This document shows, in pieces, positions 33,302 through 41,721 of a DNA stretch of 64,000 bases. The notes under the pieces are model-generated. The model saw only the letters and a program-made list of their open reading frames with translations. It was not told the DNA's origin and did no database searches. The translations under genes were made by a program, and so were the position numbers. How positions within the stretch are numbered: the first letter of the stretch is position 1; the number at the start of each line of letters is the position of its first letter. Source of the stretch: Nannocystis sp. (GTDB taxonomy: Bacteria > Myxococcota_A > Polyangia > Nannocystales > Nannocystaceae); contig NZ_JADJNN010000006.1 in NCBI RefSeq assembly GCF_016714285.1, forward strand, positions 124,001-188,000, in the 5' to 3' direction.

Positions 33302-33610
33302 ATGGCGGAGATGAAATACAATGTTGAACACACCGGCGACGAGACGATCCTTACAATCGAGGGCACGCTCGACGTTATGACGGCGCCTGAGCTCCGCACG
33401 GTTGTGGATCAGCTGGTCAATGAAAGGCGACAGTCGGTCACCCTCGAACTGTCATCCCTGCGCTTGATCGACAGCTCCGGTGTCGGCGTGATCGTCTCGC
33501 TATTCAAGCGCATCCGCGCCAACGGCGGGCAGGTCAAGATCGTCGGGCTCCGCGATCAGCCTCGGGCGATCTTCCGCCTGTTGCGCCTCGATCGCGTCTT
33601 CCCCGTGTAG
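33302..33610 (+). CDS. STAS-domain anti-sigma factor antagonist
   Basis: A 102-residue single STAS domain: TIEGTLDVMTAPELR, LELSSLRLIDSSGVGVIVSL and QVKIVGLRDQPRAIFRLL. Ser58/Ser59 in DSSG (57-60) is the site phosphorylated by anti-sigma kinases in SpoIIAA/RsbV proteins; the dephosphorylated form releases the sigma factor. No kinase, phosphatase or sigma gene is adjacent. GTGGGGAGACG lies before the ATG as a ribosome site. Codon use is clearly less C-ending than in the neighbours (AAA, AAT, CTT, GTT, GAA appear), hinting at different expression or ancestry. Confidence 0.9.
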   Translation: MAEMKYNVEHTGDETILTIEGTLDVMTAPELRTVVDQLVNERRQSVTLELSSLRLIDSSGVGVIVSLFKRIRANGGQVKIVGLRDQPRAIFRLLRLDRVFPV

Positions 33611-34022
33611 CTCGGGTCAGCGGCATGATCGGCCTACGTGTGCCCGCGACGCTTGGGTACCGCCATCTCCCCGCTGGCGTGGGCTGCGGATGGCCTGGGC
33701 GGGCCTGGCGGTCAGGCGGTCGCGGAGCGGTCACCCTCGCCTGCTCCCCAGGGCCTTTCCTCATGCGGACCTGCATGGATGAGGTCGATTACCGCCCAGG
33801 TCCGCCCAACGTACTGCGATTGGTCAAGCTTCGCACCTCCGCGCCGCGACCGACGTAGGAGACGGCGAGTTACTTACCCCAGTCGAAGACATCGCCCGCG
33901 TCCGCCACGCGACGCAGCGGTCGCAAACCAGCGACGCGGAGCTGTGAGCTCGCGGATGCGCCTGCCTCCGCCAGGCTTCGCCGTGGGACCCGATCACGCG
34001 CAGGGCCCGAGACGAAATCTGT
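33611..34022. other. intergenic stretch without recognised gene
   Basis: About 410 bases between the STAS gene and a lipoprotein gene. Short open frames exist but none shows protein character, and their codon pattern differs from true genes nearby. No RNA gene or terminator is evident. Confidence 0.5.
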
Positions 34023-34052
34023 TTGACACGCCTCGGCAAACCCACCTACTGT
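34023..34052 (+). promoter_or_regulatory. promoter TTGACA-18-TACTGT next to a start codon
   Basis: A perfect -35 (TTGACA, 34023-34028) and a fair -10 (TACTGT, 34047-34052), 18 bases apart. The ATG is 6 bases later, so the predicted transcript would start at the initiation codon. This is the clearest example of the leaderless pattern in the window. Confidence 0.6.
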
Positions 34053-34058
34053 CAGATC

Positions 34059-34592
34059 ATGGACGACTGGTTCGGGTTACAGGGGGGCTTGGTGGCGGTG
34101 GGTCTGCTGGCGGCGGTGCCGGGGTGTAAGGACTCCGACACGGACACGACGACAGGGAACACAACGAGCACGGAGCCGGCCTCCACGGGTGACACCGGGG
34201 GCACCTCGACGGCGAACGGGACCACCGGCGACACACCGACCAGCTCGGGCACGGGCAGCGCCACCGGCAGCACGGGCGACGCCACCACCGGCGACGCCAC
34301 CACCGGTGACTCCACCACCGGCGACTCCACCACCGGCGGCGTCGAGACCCCCCCGGCATGCGTCTCCTATGGGGCGAAGGTCACCGAGTGCTACGATATG
34401 GGGGCGGGCGTGATGGCCGCGAAGTACTGTGCCGACGCGCTCATGAACTACGAAGCCTCCTACGGGCCCGACTGCGTGCAGGCCTACGAGGAGTTCTTGG
34501 TCTGCCTCTCCGCGCTCAGCTGTGCGGAGTTCACAGGTCCCGATCCGGTATGCGTGGACCAGTCTGACGCGCTGGACGTCGCGTGCCCGTAG
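34059..34592 (+). CDS. small Ser/Thr-rich lipoprotein with Cys-rich C-terminus
   Basis: A 177-residue protein. The signal sequence GLQGGLVAVGLLAAVPGC ends in a lipobox-like VPGC. A long Gly/Ser/Thr/Asp spacer with 5-residue repeats GDATTG and GDSTTG (34265-34345) leads to a domain of about 75 residues with six to seven cysteines (ACVSYG, ECYDMG, VCLSALSC), which I do not recognise. The ATG at 34059 matches both the signal peptide and the promoter spacing. Confidence 0.75.
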   Translation: MDDWFGLQGGLVAVGLLAAVPGCKDSDTDTTTGNTTSTEPASTGDTGGTSTANGTTGDTPTSSGTGSATGSTGDATTGDATTGDSTTGDSTTGGVETPPACVSYGAKVTECYDMGAGVMAAKYCADALMNYEASYGPDCVQAYEEFLVCLSALSCAEFTGPDPVCVDQSDALDVACP

Positions 34593-34611
34593 CCTCGCGC
34601 CCAGAGCCCCG

Positions 34612-34740
34612 ATGATCTTCGTCTCCGGCACCAAGCGCAGCGGCACCTCGATGTGGATGCAGGTGCTGCAGGCCGCGGGCCTGCCGATCCTCGGCAAGGC
34701 CTTCCCGCGCGACTGGGGCACCAGTCCGCTGCACAACGGG
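34612..34740 (+). pseudogene. N-terminal remnant of a sulfotransferase-like gene
   Basis: The first 43 codons read IFVSGTKRSGTSMWMQVLQA..., the 5'-PSB P-loop region that begins many bacterial sulfotransferases (SGTKRSGTS). The similarity stops at SPLHN, where a lipoprotein signal sequence takes over in the same frame. The remainder of the expected 250-300 residue enzyme is absent, so this is a fragment left by a deletion or insertion. Confidence 0.65.
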
Positions 34741-34752
34741 TATGCTCGGTCG

Positions 34753-35286
34753 GTGCCACCCCGGAGCCCGATCCTCGCGTTGTTCGTCGCTGCCTGCGGC
34801 GCCGCCCCTGCGCCGGTCGAAACCCCACGGCCGGCGACCCCCGTCCACACGCCAGAGACACCCGCCCCCGTGCCCGAGCCGCCCGTGTCCACGCACCCAC
34901 CAGCCCTGCCGACCACGCCCGCGATGCTGACCGGAACCCCGCAGAGCCGCCTGCGCATCGCCGACAACATGGTCGTGAAGCTCGACCACCCGCTGTCGCC
35001 CGCGGCCCTGGCGACCCACGGCGTGCGCTCCTATCAGGCCTTCACCGCGACCACCCCGCGCGTCTGGCTGCTGGTCTTCGAGTTCGCCAGCGAGGCCTCG
35101 CTGCGCGCGGCCACACCGGAGATCGTCGCGCTCGTCGGGGCCGATGATTCGCCGCCCTTCTATCGCCAAACCAGCCAAACGGGCGCCTGGCTGCTCGTGA
35201 CCGGCTTCCCCGGCGAGAAGCCCGTGTCCCCGGAGATGGAGGCGGCCCGCGCCCGCTTCGCCTCGCAGTGGACGAGTGCACAATAG
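34753..35286 (+). CDS. small lipoprotein of unknown function
   Basis: A 177-residue protein starting at a GTG. PRSPILALFVAAC gives a compact signal with a lipobox. A Pro/Thr linker follows (about 22-62), then one alpha/beta domain (LRIADNMVVKLDHP, YQAFTATTPRVWLLVFEF, GAWLLVTGFPGEKP) that I cannot assign. The frame is open upstream into the sulfotransferase fragment, but the GTG start directly before the signal peptide is the sensible choice. It is followed by another lipoprotein gene with its own promoter. Confidence 0.6.
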   Translation: MPPRSPILALFVAACGAAPAPVETPRPATPVHTPETPAPVPEPPVSTHPPALPTTPAMLTGTPQSRLRIADNMVVKLDHPLSPAALATHGVRSYQAFTATTPRVWLLVFEFASEASLRAATPEIVALVGADDSPPFYRQTSQTGAWLLVTGFPGEKPVSPEMEAARARFASQWTSAQ

Positions 35287-35302
35287 GCACTGCAACCTTT
35301 GC

Positions 35303-35333
35303 GTGACAGGCCGCCGCAGGCACGACCTATCGT
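35303..35333 (+). promoter_or_regulatory. candidate promoter GTGACA-19-TATCGT
   Basis: GTGACA (35303-35308) and TATCGT (35328-35333); the ATG follows after 6 bases, again without a ribosome site, as in the other suspected leaderless genes. Confidence 0.45.
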
Positions 35334-35339
35334 GCACCC

Positions 35340-35864
35340 ATGCATGGAGCAGTTCACGACGCCGCCGCCAGACGCCGCCTGGCGCTGCCGCTGGCCACTC
35401 TGCTCCTCACCGGCTGTGTCGACGCGCGAGACGACGACGCGCTCGAGCCCAACGACGACTTCACCGAGGCGACGCGCCTGAGCCCCGGGGACGCCATCGA
35501 GGGCCGCGCCAACCAGGGCAACCCCGACGTCTTCGTGGTCGCGGCCGGCCCCGACCAATTGCTGGTGTTCACGCTCGCCGATCTGCAATACGAGAATTGC
35601 CCCGCCTTTCGCGTGCACGGACCCGGCGGGCGCGAGCTGCTCGGACAGGACCCCTCCAGCAATTGCAGCGTGCCCGAGTCGGAGACGCGCCTCGAGCCCG
35701 GCGTGGTGCTACGCGAGCTCGACAACGGCGACCGCGAGATCGAGGTCCCGGCGGCGGTCGAGGGCGACTACTTCCTGACGATCATCGAGGGCAGCGAGGC
35801 CGACAACATCGCGCCATTCTCCTGGGACTATCGCGTCACCGCGATCCTGGGCCCGGCGCCCTGA
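35340..35864 (+). CDS. lipoprotein with PPC-like domain
   Basis: A 174-residue protein. The signal RLALPLATLLLTGC ends in a lipobox. The mature part begins DDALEPNDDFTEATRLSPGDAIEG followed by PDVFVV, the opening of bacterial pre-peptidase C-terminal (PPC) domains, and later GDYFLTI, the closing strand. PPC domains usually accompany secreted peptidases; here the domain stands alone behind a lipid anchor, so a binding role is likely. It converges with the GHL10 gene, 4 bases apart. Confidence 0.75.
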   Translation: MHGAVHDAAARRRLALPLATLLLTGCVDARDDDALEPNDDFTEATRLSPGDAIEGRANQGNPDVFVVAAGPDQLLVFTLADLQYENCPAFRVHGPGGRELLGQDPSSNCSVPESETRLEPGVVLRELDNGDREIEVPAAVEGDYFLTIIEGSEADNIAPFSWDYRVTAILGPAP

Positions 35865-35868
35865 CAGC

Positions 35869-37464
35869 TCACGGCACCACGACGCGCACCCCCATACTCT
35901 CGACCCCGCCGCGGCTCGCCGCGCTGATCGCCCAGGTCCCCGACCCCGGCAGCGCCACGCTCGCCTGCGTCGCCGGCGTGATCTGCTCGATCGCCCAGCC
36001 CTCCCCCTCCGCCTTGTACACCACCCACGCGCGCAGGCTCGCCGGGTCGGCATGACTGAGCTGCGCCGTCGCGTCGACCAGCTCGACCACCGGCGGGTCC
36101 ACGCTCTCGCCCAGCAGCGCCGCGATCGGCGGCGTCAGGGCCGGCTGCGCATACAGCTCGCCGGTCAGCAGATCGGTGATGCCCTCGCTGTTGTCGAGGA
36201 TCGGCCCGACGTGAAAGAAGATGTTGCCCTGCGAGCCCTGATCCGCGTACTCGCGGCTGAGCTCGATCTGGGTCTGGAACTCATCCAGCGACCACTTCGC
36301 CTCGCTGCCGATCTTGCTCAGATAGTTGCCAGCGAAGATATGCCGCCCGTCGCTGGCGATGCTCGACCACCACTCGATCAGCGCCCCGTACGCCTGCGCC
36401 GTCTGGGTGCTCGGCCAGTACAGCTGCGGCGCCAGGTAGTCGAGCCAGCCCTCCTTCATCCACTTCAGCGGGTCCGAGTAAATTTCGGCGTACTGGTCGA
36501 GCCCGGAGATCCCCGGCGGCGTGCCCGGTCGGTAGATACCAAACGGCGAGATGCCCCAGCGCACGCTCGGCCGCAGCCCCGCGACCGTCTCGCCGACCCG
36601 CTTCACCATGCGATTGACGTTGTCGCGCCGCCAGTCGCCGAGCTCGAGCTGCCCGCCCCCGCCCTGATACTCCGCGTAGGTCGCGTCGTCCGGGAACGCC
36701 TCCCCGCTCGGGTAGGGATAGAAGTAGTCGTCAAAGTGCACCCCGTCGACGTCGTAGCGCGTCACCACGTCCGAGATCACCGCCACCAGCTGGTCCTGCA
36801 CCACCTGCGCGCCCGGGTCCATCCACAGGAACGCGTCATACGAATACGCGTACTCGGGATATTTCTTGGAGATGTGATTGTCCGCGACCGCCGAGCCGGC
36901 GCTGGCCTTGGCCCGGTAGGGGTTGAACCACGCGTGCAGCTCGAGCCCGCGCAGGTGCGCCTCGGCGACCGCGAACTCGAGCGGATCAAAGCCCGGGTCC
37001 TCCCCCTGGGTGCCGGTGAGGTAGCGACTCCACGGCTCGATCGCCGAGGCGTACAGCGCGTCGCTCTCGGGCCGCACCTGCAAGATGATCGTGTTCAGCC
37101 CGGCCGCCGCCACCCCGTCGAAGATCTGGCGCAGCTCGTCCTGCTGCTCCGCCACCCCGAGCCCCTGCGCGCTCGGGAAGTTGATGTTGCCCACGCTCGC
37201 CACCCACACCGCCCGCAGCTCCCGGGTGTGACCGACCGGCACCAGGTCCTGCATCGGCCCGCCGCTCGTGCTCGCCTCGCCCGGGGATGTCCCTTCGGAC
37301 AGGTCCCCGCTGCTCGCCGCCGGCCCGCTCGTCGGCGCCGTGCTCTGCGTCGTCGTCGGCCCCGCCGCGGTGGAGCTCCCGCCCGAACCCTCGCTCCCCG
37401 TCATCACATCATCGGAGCAGGCCCACAGCGTCGTGCTGGCCAGGATCAAGACTGCGTGTCTCAT
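35869..37464 (-). CDS. glycosyl hydrolase-like family 10 (GHL10/DUF187) lipoprotein
   Basis: A 531-residue protein. The signal ends in LWAC (lipobox), then an S/T/G spacer (about 20-65). The catalytic TIM barrel begins RELRAVWVASVGNINFPS and contains LNTIILQVRPESDALY, LELHAWFNPYRAK, YDVDGVHFDDYFYPYP (probable acid Asp) and WLDYLAPQLYWP, all typical of GHL10 enzymes near YngK; a C-terminal fibronectin-like part follows. These proteins are thought to act on cell-wall or exopolysaccharides. One perfect dispersed hairpin lies in the spacer (peptide DLSEGTS). It may be processed outside the cell. Confidence 0.88.
   Translation of the reverse strand: MRHAVLILASTTLWACSDDVMTGSEGSGGSSTAAGPTTTQSTAPTSGPAASSGDLSEGTSPGEASTSGGPMQDLVPVGHTRELRAVWVASVGNINFPSAQGLGVAEQQDELRQIFDGVAAAGLNTIILQVRPESDALYASAIEPWSRYLTGTQGEDPGFDPLEFAVAEAHLRGLELHAWFNPYRAKASAGSAVADNHISKKYPEYAYSYDAFLWMDPGAQVVQDQLVAVISDVVTRYDVDGVHFDDYFYPYPSGEAFPDDATYAEYQGGGGQLELGDWRRDNVNRMVKRVGETVAGLRPSVRWGISPFGIYRPGTPPGISGLDQYAEIYSDPLKWMKEGWLDYLAPQLYWPSTQTAQAYGALIEWWSSIASDGRHIFAGNYLSKIGSEAKWSLDEFQTQIELSREYADQGSQGNIFFHVGPILDNSEGITDLLTGELYAQPALTPPIAALLGESVDPPVVELVDATAQLSHADPASLRAWVVYKAEGEGWAIEQITPATQASVALPGSGTWAISAASRGGVESMGVRVVVP
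37288..37301. repeat. dispersed hairpin TGTCC-CTTC-GGACA
   Basis: A perfect core with the flanks GGGGA/TCCCC adding to the stem after a 2-base offset. It is inside the low-complexity spacer of the GHL10 lipoprotein, a site likely to tolerate insertions. Confidence 0.8.
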
Positions 37465-37502
37465 CCCCCCTGATAGCCGCGCCCGCGCGATCGGGCAAGC
37501 GC

Positions 37503-39344
37503 TCAGAACAAGCCGTGCAGGGGCCCGCCCGCGGCCGCCAGCGCGTCGATCCGCCGCGACACCGCGGGATCCTCGACCAGCGGCGGCGCATGCTGGCCCT
37601 TGATCCGCGCGTCGATCACCAGGCTGCCGCGGCAGCCCCAGTGCTTGTGCACGGTCTCCGCCCCGATGCCATCGACATCCACCGCCGGGTTGCTGCGGGT
37701 GAAGCACACCCACAGAAAGTTGTTCAGCGTCCGGCCCACGAACTCGCTGTCGTCCACCAGCACGACCAGCGGGAACGCATTGATCGCCGCCCGCTCGTCC
37801 AGCGCCGCACAGAACTCGCGCCCCGCCGCCGGCCGGCTCGCGTGCCCAGGCGCCCGCACGGCCAGCACACCCGGCAAGCACAGCCGCGGCGCCGTGAAGC
37901 CCTCTGGCAGGCGCAGCTCCGCCGGCACCTCCACCGGCAAGCTGCGCAGCGGCTCGCCGACCGCCGCGATCACCAGCTTCGAGCCCTCGTTAAAGCCGCT
38001 GCCCGAGTAGTCGAGCGTGTCGATCGTCGTGCGCGTGTGAAAGTGCAGGTCACGCCGCCAGTCGACCCGCGCCAGCAGGTGCCGCAGGAAGCCCGCGATG
38101 TCGTGGATATCGAGCCCCGGCGCGTCCTCGTGGGCGCAGATCAGGAGATACTTGGCGAGCGACATCTGGCCCTGCCCGAGCACCGCGCTCGCCAGCGTGA
38201 GCAGCTCCTGCGGCTGGCGGCGCGGCGCGTAGGGCACGTAGCGCTCGCTACCGATCGCCAGCAGCAGCGGGTGCACCCCGGCCGCGTCGACCGCGTGCAC
38301 CGCCTTGATGCCCGGCAACACCGCCGGGATCACCGGCCCCGTGATCTCGTGGATCAGCTGCCCGAACGCGGTGTCCTCCTGCGGCGGCCGGCCCACCGTC
38401 GTGAACGGCCAGATCGCGTCGCTGCGGTGGTACACGTGCTCGACCGCCAGCACCGGGAAGTCGTGGGTCAGGCTGTAGTAGCCGAGGTGGTCGCCGAACG
38501 GCCCCTCGGGCAGACGCAGCGACGGATCGATCGTCCCCGTGATCACGAAGTCCGCGTCGCCCGCGAACGGCAAGCTGTCACCCCTGGGCGCCATCCGCAC
38601 CATCCGCACCCGCCGTCCGCCGAGCGCCCCCGCGAAGGCCAGCTCGGGCAGGCCCTCGGGCAGCGGCATCACGGCGGCCACCGTCAGCGCCGGCGGCCCC
38701 CCGACGAAGATGTTGACCCGCAGCCGCTCGCCGCGACGGATCGCCGCCGCGTGGTGCACACCGATCCCGCGGTGGATCTGATAATGCAGCCCGATCTGCC
38801 GCTCCGGCTCGTAGCGCCCGCCCGACAGCTGCACGCGGTACATCCCGAGGTTCGAACGGGCGAAGCCCGGCGCGTCTGGATCCTCCGAGTAGACCTGCGG
38901 CAGCGTAATGAAGGCCCCTCCGTCATCCGGCCACGAGACCACCTGCGGCAGCCGCGAGATCGTCGTCTCGTGCGCCAGCACCGGGCCCCCGCGCCGCGCC
39001 CACGGCAGCATGCGCAGCCCGAGCAAGGGCAGCCCCGCGTAGCGAAACGGCCGCCGCGCCAGCGCGCCCGGGTCCGTGCGCAGCTCCACCAGCTTGCGCA
39101 CCCCCGCCAGCGTCCCGCGGAACATGAAGCGCATCCGCTCCATGCTGCCGAACAGGTTGCTGACCATCGGAAAGGCGCAGCCCTTGACCCGCGTGTACAG
39201 CAGCGCCGGGCCGCCCGCCTGGTACACCCGCCGCTGGATCTCCGCCGCCTCGAGCCGCGCGTCGATCTCGACCTCCACCTGGCGCAGGTGGCCGTGGCGC
39301 TCAAGGTCGTCGACGCAGTGGCGGAGTGATCGGTAGGCGGTCAT
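37503..39344 (-). CDS. UbiD-family decarboxylase
   Basis: A 613-residue protein, close to the long UbiD subgroup. It contains YRSLRHCVDDLERHGHL, SNLFGS, GPFGDHLGYYS, the catalytic-loop region ITGTIDPSLRLPEGPF and a C-terminal HKHWGCRGSLVIDAR. UbiD enzymes use prenylated FMN to add or remove CO2 on unsaturated or aromatic acids; the flavin prenyltransferase UbiX is not seen here. The ATG at 39344 (MTAYRSL) is preferred over 39359. Which substrate is used (ubiquinone/menaquinone precursor or aromatic acid) is not visible. Confidence 0.9.
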   Translation of the reverse strand: MTAYRSLRHCVDDLERHGHLRQVEVEIDARLEAAEIQRRVYQAGGPALLYTRVKGCAFPMVSNLFGSMERMRFMFRGTLAGVRKLVELRTDPGALARRPFRYAGLPLLGLRMLPWARRGGPVLAHETTISRLPQVVSWPDDGGAFITLPQVYSEDPDAPGFARSNLGMYRVQLSGGRYEPERQIGLHYQIHRGIGVHHAAAIRRGERLRVNIFVGGPPALTVAAVMPLPEGLPELAFAGALGGRRVRMVRMAPRGDSLPFAGDADFVITGTIDPSLRLPEGPFGDHLGYYSLTHDFPVLAVEHVYHRSDAIWPFTTVGRPPQEDTAFGQLIHEITGPVIPAVLPGIKAVHAVDAAGVHPLLLAIGSERYVPYAPRRQPQELLTLASAVLGQGQMSLAKYLLICAHEDAPGLDIHDIAGFLRHLLARVDWRRDLHFHTRTTIDTLDYSGSGFNEGSKLVIAAVGEPLRSLPVEVPAELRLPEGFTAPRLCLPGVLAVRAPGHASRPAAGREFCAALDERAAINAFPLVVLVDDSEFVGRTLNNFLWVCFTRSNPAVDVDGIGAETVHKHWGCRGSLVIDARIKGQHAPPLVEDPAVSRRIDALAAAGGPLHGLF

Positions 39345-39408
39345 GCGCGCCGCGAGCATACTCGGGACGGCCGCCTCGCGCCCTCGCCCGCGACCGTCGA
39401 TCCCCGCG

Positions 39409-40368
39409 TCAGAAGCACTGCGCCGGGATCAGCACCCCGGCGTTGAGGTCGACCTGCGGGTCGCTGCACTGCGGCAGGTTCGGCGGGCAATCCGCGTTGC
39501 TGCGGCACTCGCCGCACACCCCGACATCCAGCAGCCCCATCACGTTGGCCGTCCCGCACAGCCCCGACGCGCAGGCCTCGTCGCCGATCGGTTGGCCCTG
39601 CCCGTTGTCGCTGAGGTTGCAGCCGGCGCCGTTCGGGATGGCCCCGTCGGCCACGCACTCGAGCAGCCCGGTGAAGTTCGGGATGTCGTAGATCGGCGTG
39701 CAGTTGTGGGCCGCGGGCGGGCAATCGAGGTTGGTCTTGCACGCGCTGCAGGTCGACACGTCGAGGATCCCCTGCACCACCAGCACTGGCGCGCAATGGG
39801 GGTGCTGCGGGTCGCTGCACACCGCGTCGCTCTCGCAGCCGGCCCCTGGCTCGCCCTTGTTGCAGCGGCTGCCGATGCCGTTGACCGGGTCCGGCGGGGT
39901 ACAGCCGCCCGGGCTGCAGTCGGCGTCGCCGAGGCACTCGCCGCAGAAGCCGCCGAGGATCGGCACCACGAAGCACTTGCCCGAGGCGCAGCCGCAGCCG
40001 GTCGGGTCGGTGCAGCTCGCGTTGTTCGGCAGCCCCGGCGGGTCGCCGCACAGGCTGTCCGTGTCGCTCGCCGAGGCCGTGACATCCGTGGTGCTGGTCG
40101 TCGTCGTCACCGTCGTCGGCGAGGTCGTGATCGTCGGGTCCGGCGGGCTGGTGGTCGAGGTCGAGGTCGACACGGTGGTCGGGTCGCTCGTCCCCGGCGC
40201 GCTCGGGTCGGCCGTCGTCACCGTCACGGTCACGGGCCCGCTGGTCGGCGTCCCGTCGTCCCCGCTCCCCGTGACCTCACCGGCGCTGCTGCCGTCCGCG
40301 CCGTCGCCCCCGAGCGTTCGATCGACACAGCCCGACGCCAGCAACCAGACCACGAGAGCGCGACGCAT
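39409..40368 (-). CDS. cysteine-rich lipoprotein, paralogue of the next gene
   Basis: A 319-residue protein. The signal ends LLASGC (lipobox). A Thr/Ser/Val-rich spacer (about 35-105) precedes a Cys-rich region with the repeat style CGECxxDADC, GxGCNLSDNG and CGECRSNADCP. The segment GCGCASGKCFVVPILGGFCG is identical to one in the protein at 40516-41424, and overall the two share order and spacing of nearly all cysteines, so they are tandem duplicates. The function is unknown; surface exposure is inferred from the lipid anchor. Confidence 0.82.
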   Translation of the reverse strand: MRRALVVWLLASGCVDRTLGGDGADGSSAGEVTGSGDDGTPTSGPVTVTVTTADPSAPGTSDPTTVSTSTSTTSPPDPTITTSPTTVTTTTSTTDVTASASDTDSLCGDPPGLPNNASCTDPTGCGCASGKCFVVPILGGFCGECLGDADCSPGGCTPPDPVNGIGSRCNKGEPGAGCESDAVCSDPQHPHCAPVLVVQGILDVSTCSACKTNLDCPPAAHNCTPIYDIPNFTGLLECVADGAIPNGAGCNLSDNGQGQPIGDEACASGLCGTANVMGLLDVGVCGECRSNADCPPNLPQCSDPQVDLNAGVLIPAQCF

Positions 40369-40431
40369 CCCGGCAGGCTCGCACACCGTCCGCCCCCGCC
40401 GCAAGGCGAGGACGGCCTGCACGAACGAAGA

Positions 40432-40459
40432 AGACGGCGCCCGTGAACGAGCGCCGTCT
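40432..40459 (-). terminator. rho-independent-type terminator
   Basis: AGACGGCGC (40432-40440) pairs perfectly with GCGCCGTCT (40451-40459) across a 10-base loop. On the minus strand it lies downstream of the Cys-rich gene at 40516 and is followed by a pyrimidine-rich TCTTCTTCGTTC tail. Confidence 0.65.
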
Positions 40460-40515
40460 CCAGAGGCAGCTTCAGGCCACGCGCGGGCACCGGGGCCCGA
40501 CGCGACCCGTCGGGC

Positions 40516-41424
40516 TCACTTGCTGCAGAACGCAGCGACCAGCGCCGCCGCGTTGAGGTCGACCTGCGCGTCGTTGCACTTGGGCTTGTCGACCGGGCAG
40601 TCGGCGTTGCTGTTGCACTCGCCGCACACGCCGACGTGGAGCAGATCCATGACGGTCGCGTCGCCGCAGAAGCCCGACATGCAGGCCACGTTGCCGATCG
40701 GGTCGCCGTTGCCGTCGTCGGCCAGATTGCAGCCCTCGGCGTTCGGGACGCTCGCGTCCGCGGCGCACACGTACTTGCCGGTGAACTTCTCGACGTCGTA
40801 GGTGGGCGTGCAGTTGGGCAGGGCCGGGTCGACGCAGTCGGCGTTGGTCGAGCACTCGCCGCAGGTCGCCACCTTGATGATGCCCATGACCTCGAGCAGG
40901 GTGCCGCAGTTGAGGTTGGCGGGGTCGGTGCAGACGTCGTTCGTCTCGCAGCCAGCGCCCGGCTCGCCGCCGTTGCAGGTCGAGCCGACCTTGGCGATCG
41001 GGTTCGGCACGGTGCAGCCGCCGCCGTTGCAGTCCGCGTCGTTGAGGCACTCGCCGCAGAAGCCGCCGAGGATCGGCACCACGAAGCACTTGCCCGAGGC
41101 GCAGCCACAGCCGGTGACGTCAGCGCACGTGGCGTCGTTCGGCTGGCCCAGCATCACGTCCTGGCACACCTCGCCGGTGCTCGAGGTGGGCTCGGTCGTC
41201 ATCGCGTCGGTCTCACCGCCCGTGCCGGTGCCGCTGGTCTGCGGCTCGGTCGAGGTCGGCGTGGTCGGGTCGGTGGTCGTCGGGGTCTCCCCGCTGCTCG
41301 TGCTGCCGCCCTGGCCCGTCGACCCCTCCGAGTCCGAGGTGCCGTTGGTGCGGTCACCGCAGGCGGGCATGGCGATCAGGGCGAGGGCGCTAAGACACAG
41401 GGAAGCAAGCTTGAAGCGGTTCAT
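40516..41424 (-). CDS. cysteine-rich lipoprotein
   Basis: A 302-residue protein with signal MNRFKLASLCLSALALIAMPAC (lipobox MPAC), then an S/T/G spacer (about 24-85). The Cys-rich domain has six similar blocks such as CGECLNDADCNGGGC, CGECSTNADC and CGECNSNADCP, the same arrangement as its paralogue at 39409. A ribosome site (GGAGAACC on the coding strand) precedes the ATG, and a strong terminator follows the stop. It is separated from the paralogue by a 147-base gap containing that terminator, so the two are probably transcribed apart. Confidence 0.85.
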   Translation of the reverse strand: MNRFKLASLCLSALALIAMPACGDRTNGTSDSEGSTGQGGSTSSGETPTTTDPTTPTSTEPQTSGTGTGGETDAMTTEPTSSTGEVCQDVMLGQPNDATCADVTGCGCASGKCFVVPILGGFCGECLNDADCNGGGCTVPNPIAKVGSTCNGGEPGAGCETNDVCTDPANLNCGTLLEVMGIIKVATCGECSTNADCVDPALPNCTPTYDVEKFTGKYVCAADASVPNAEGCNLADDGNGDPIGNVACMSGFCGDATVMDLLHVGVCGECNSNADCPVDKPKCNDAQVDLNAAALVAAFCSK

Positions 41425-41721
41425 CGGGGGTTCTCCAGGAGATCAGGGCAGAGTTTTTTGAGTGCCACGCGGCAGACGGCAGGTACCCAGGTACGGGTAG
41501 GAGGCTGTCCTCCGGGCGGGCAGGACAGCGTAGGTAGTACCGCCGGAGCCTGGCGACATGCAAGCCAGACGTCAAGCAACACGACCAACCAGGCCAGCCC
41601 CAGCCTGTCAGCGCCGCGATGAGGACACCAGGTGCCTCCCGATCGGCCTCCCGATCGCCGCTGTCTTGCTCCTGCAACCCCGCTTGGATAGAGTCGCGAG
41701 CTTGCCCCCGAGGAGAAACTC
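41425..41721. other. divergent intergenic region with an inverted repeat
   Basis: About 300 bases between divergent genes. It contains GCTGTCCT (41504-41511) and AGGACAGC (41522-41529), an 8-bp perfect stem with a 10-base loop, whose arm repeats the TGTCC/GGACA core of the dispersed hairpins with a longer loop. A GTTTTTT run is near 41452. No gene is seen. Confidence 0.5.

Noticed and set aside
33611..34022. Short open frames between the STAS and lipoprotein genes
   Set aside because: They show no codon bias like the neighbours, no ribosome site and no recognisable protein features.
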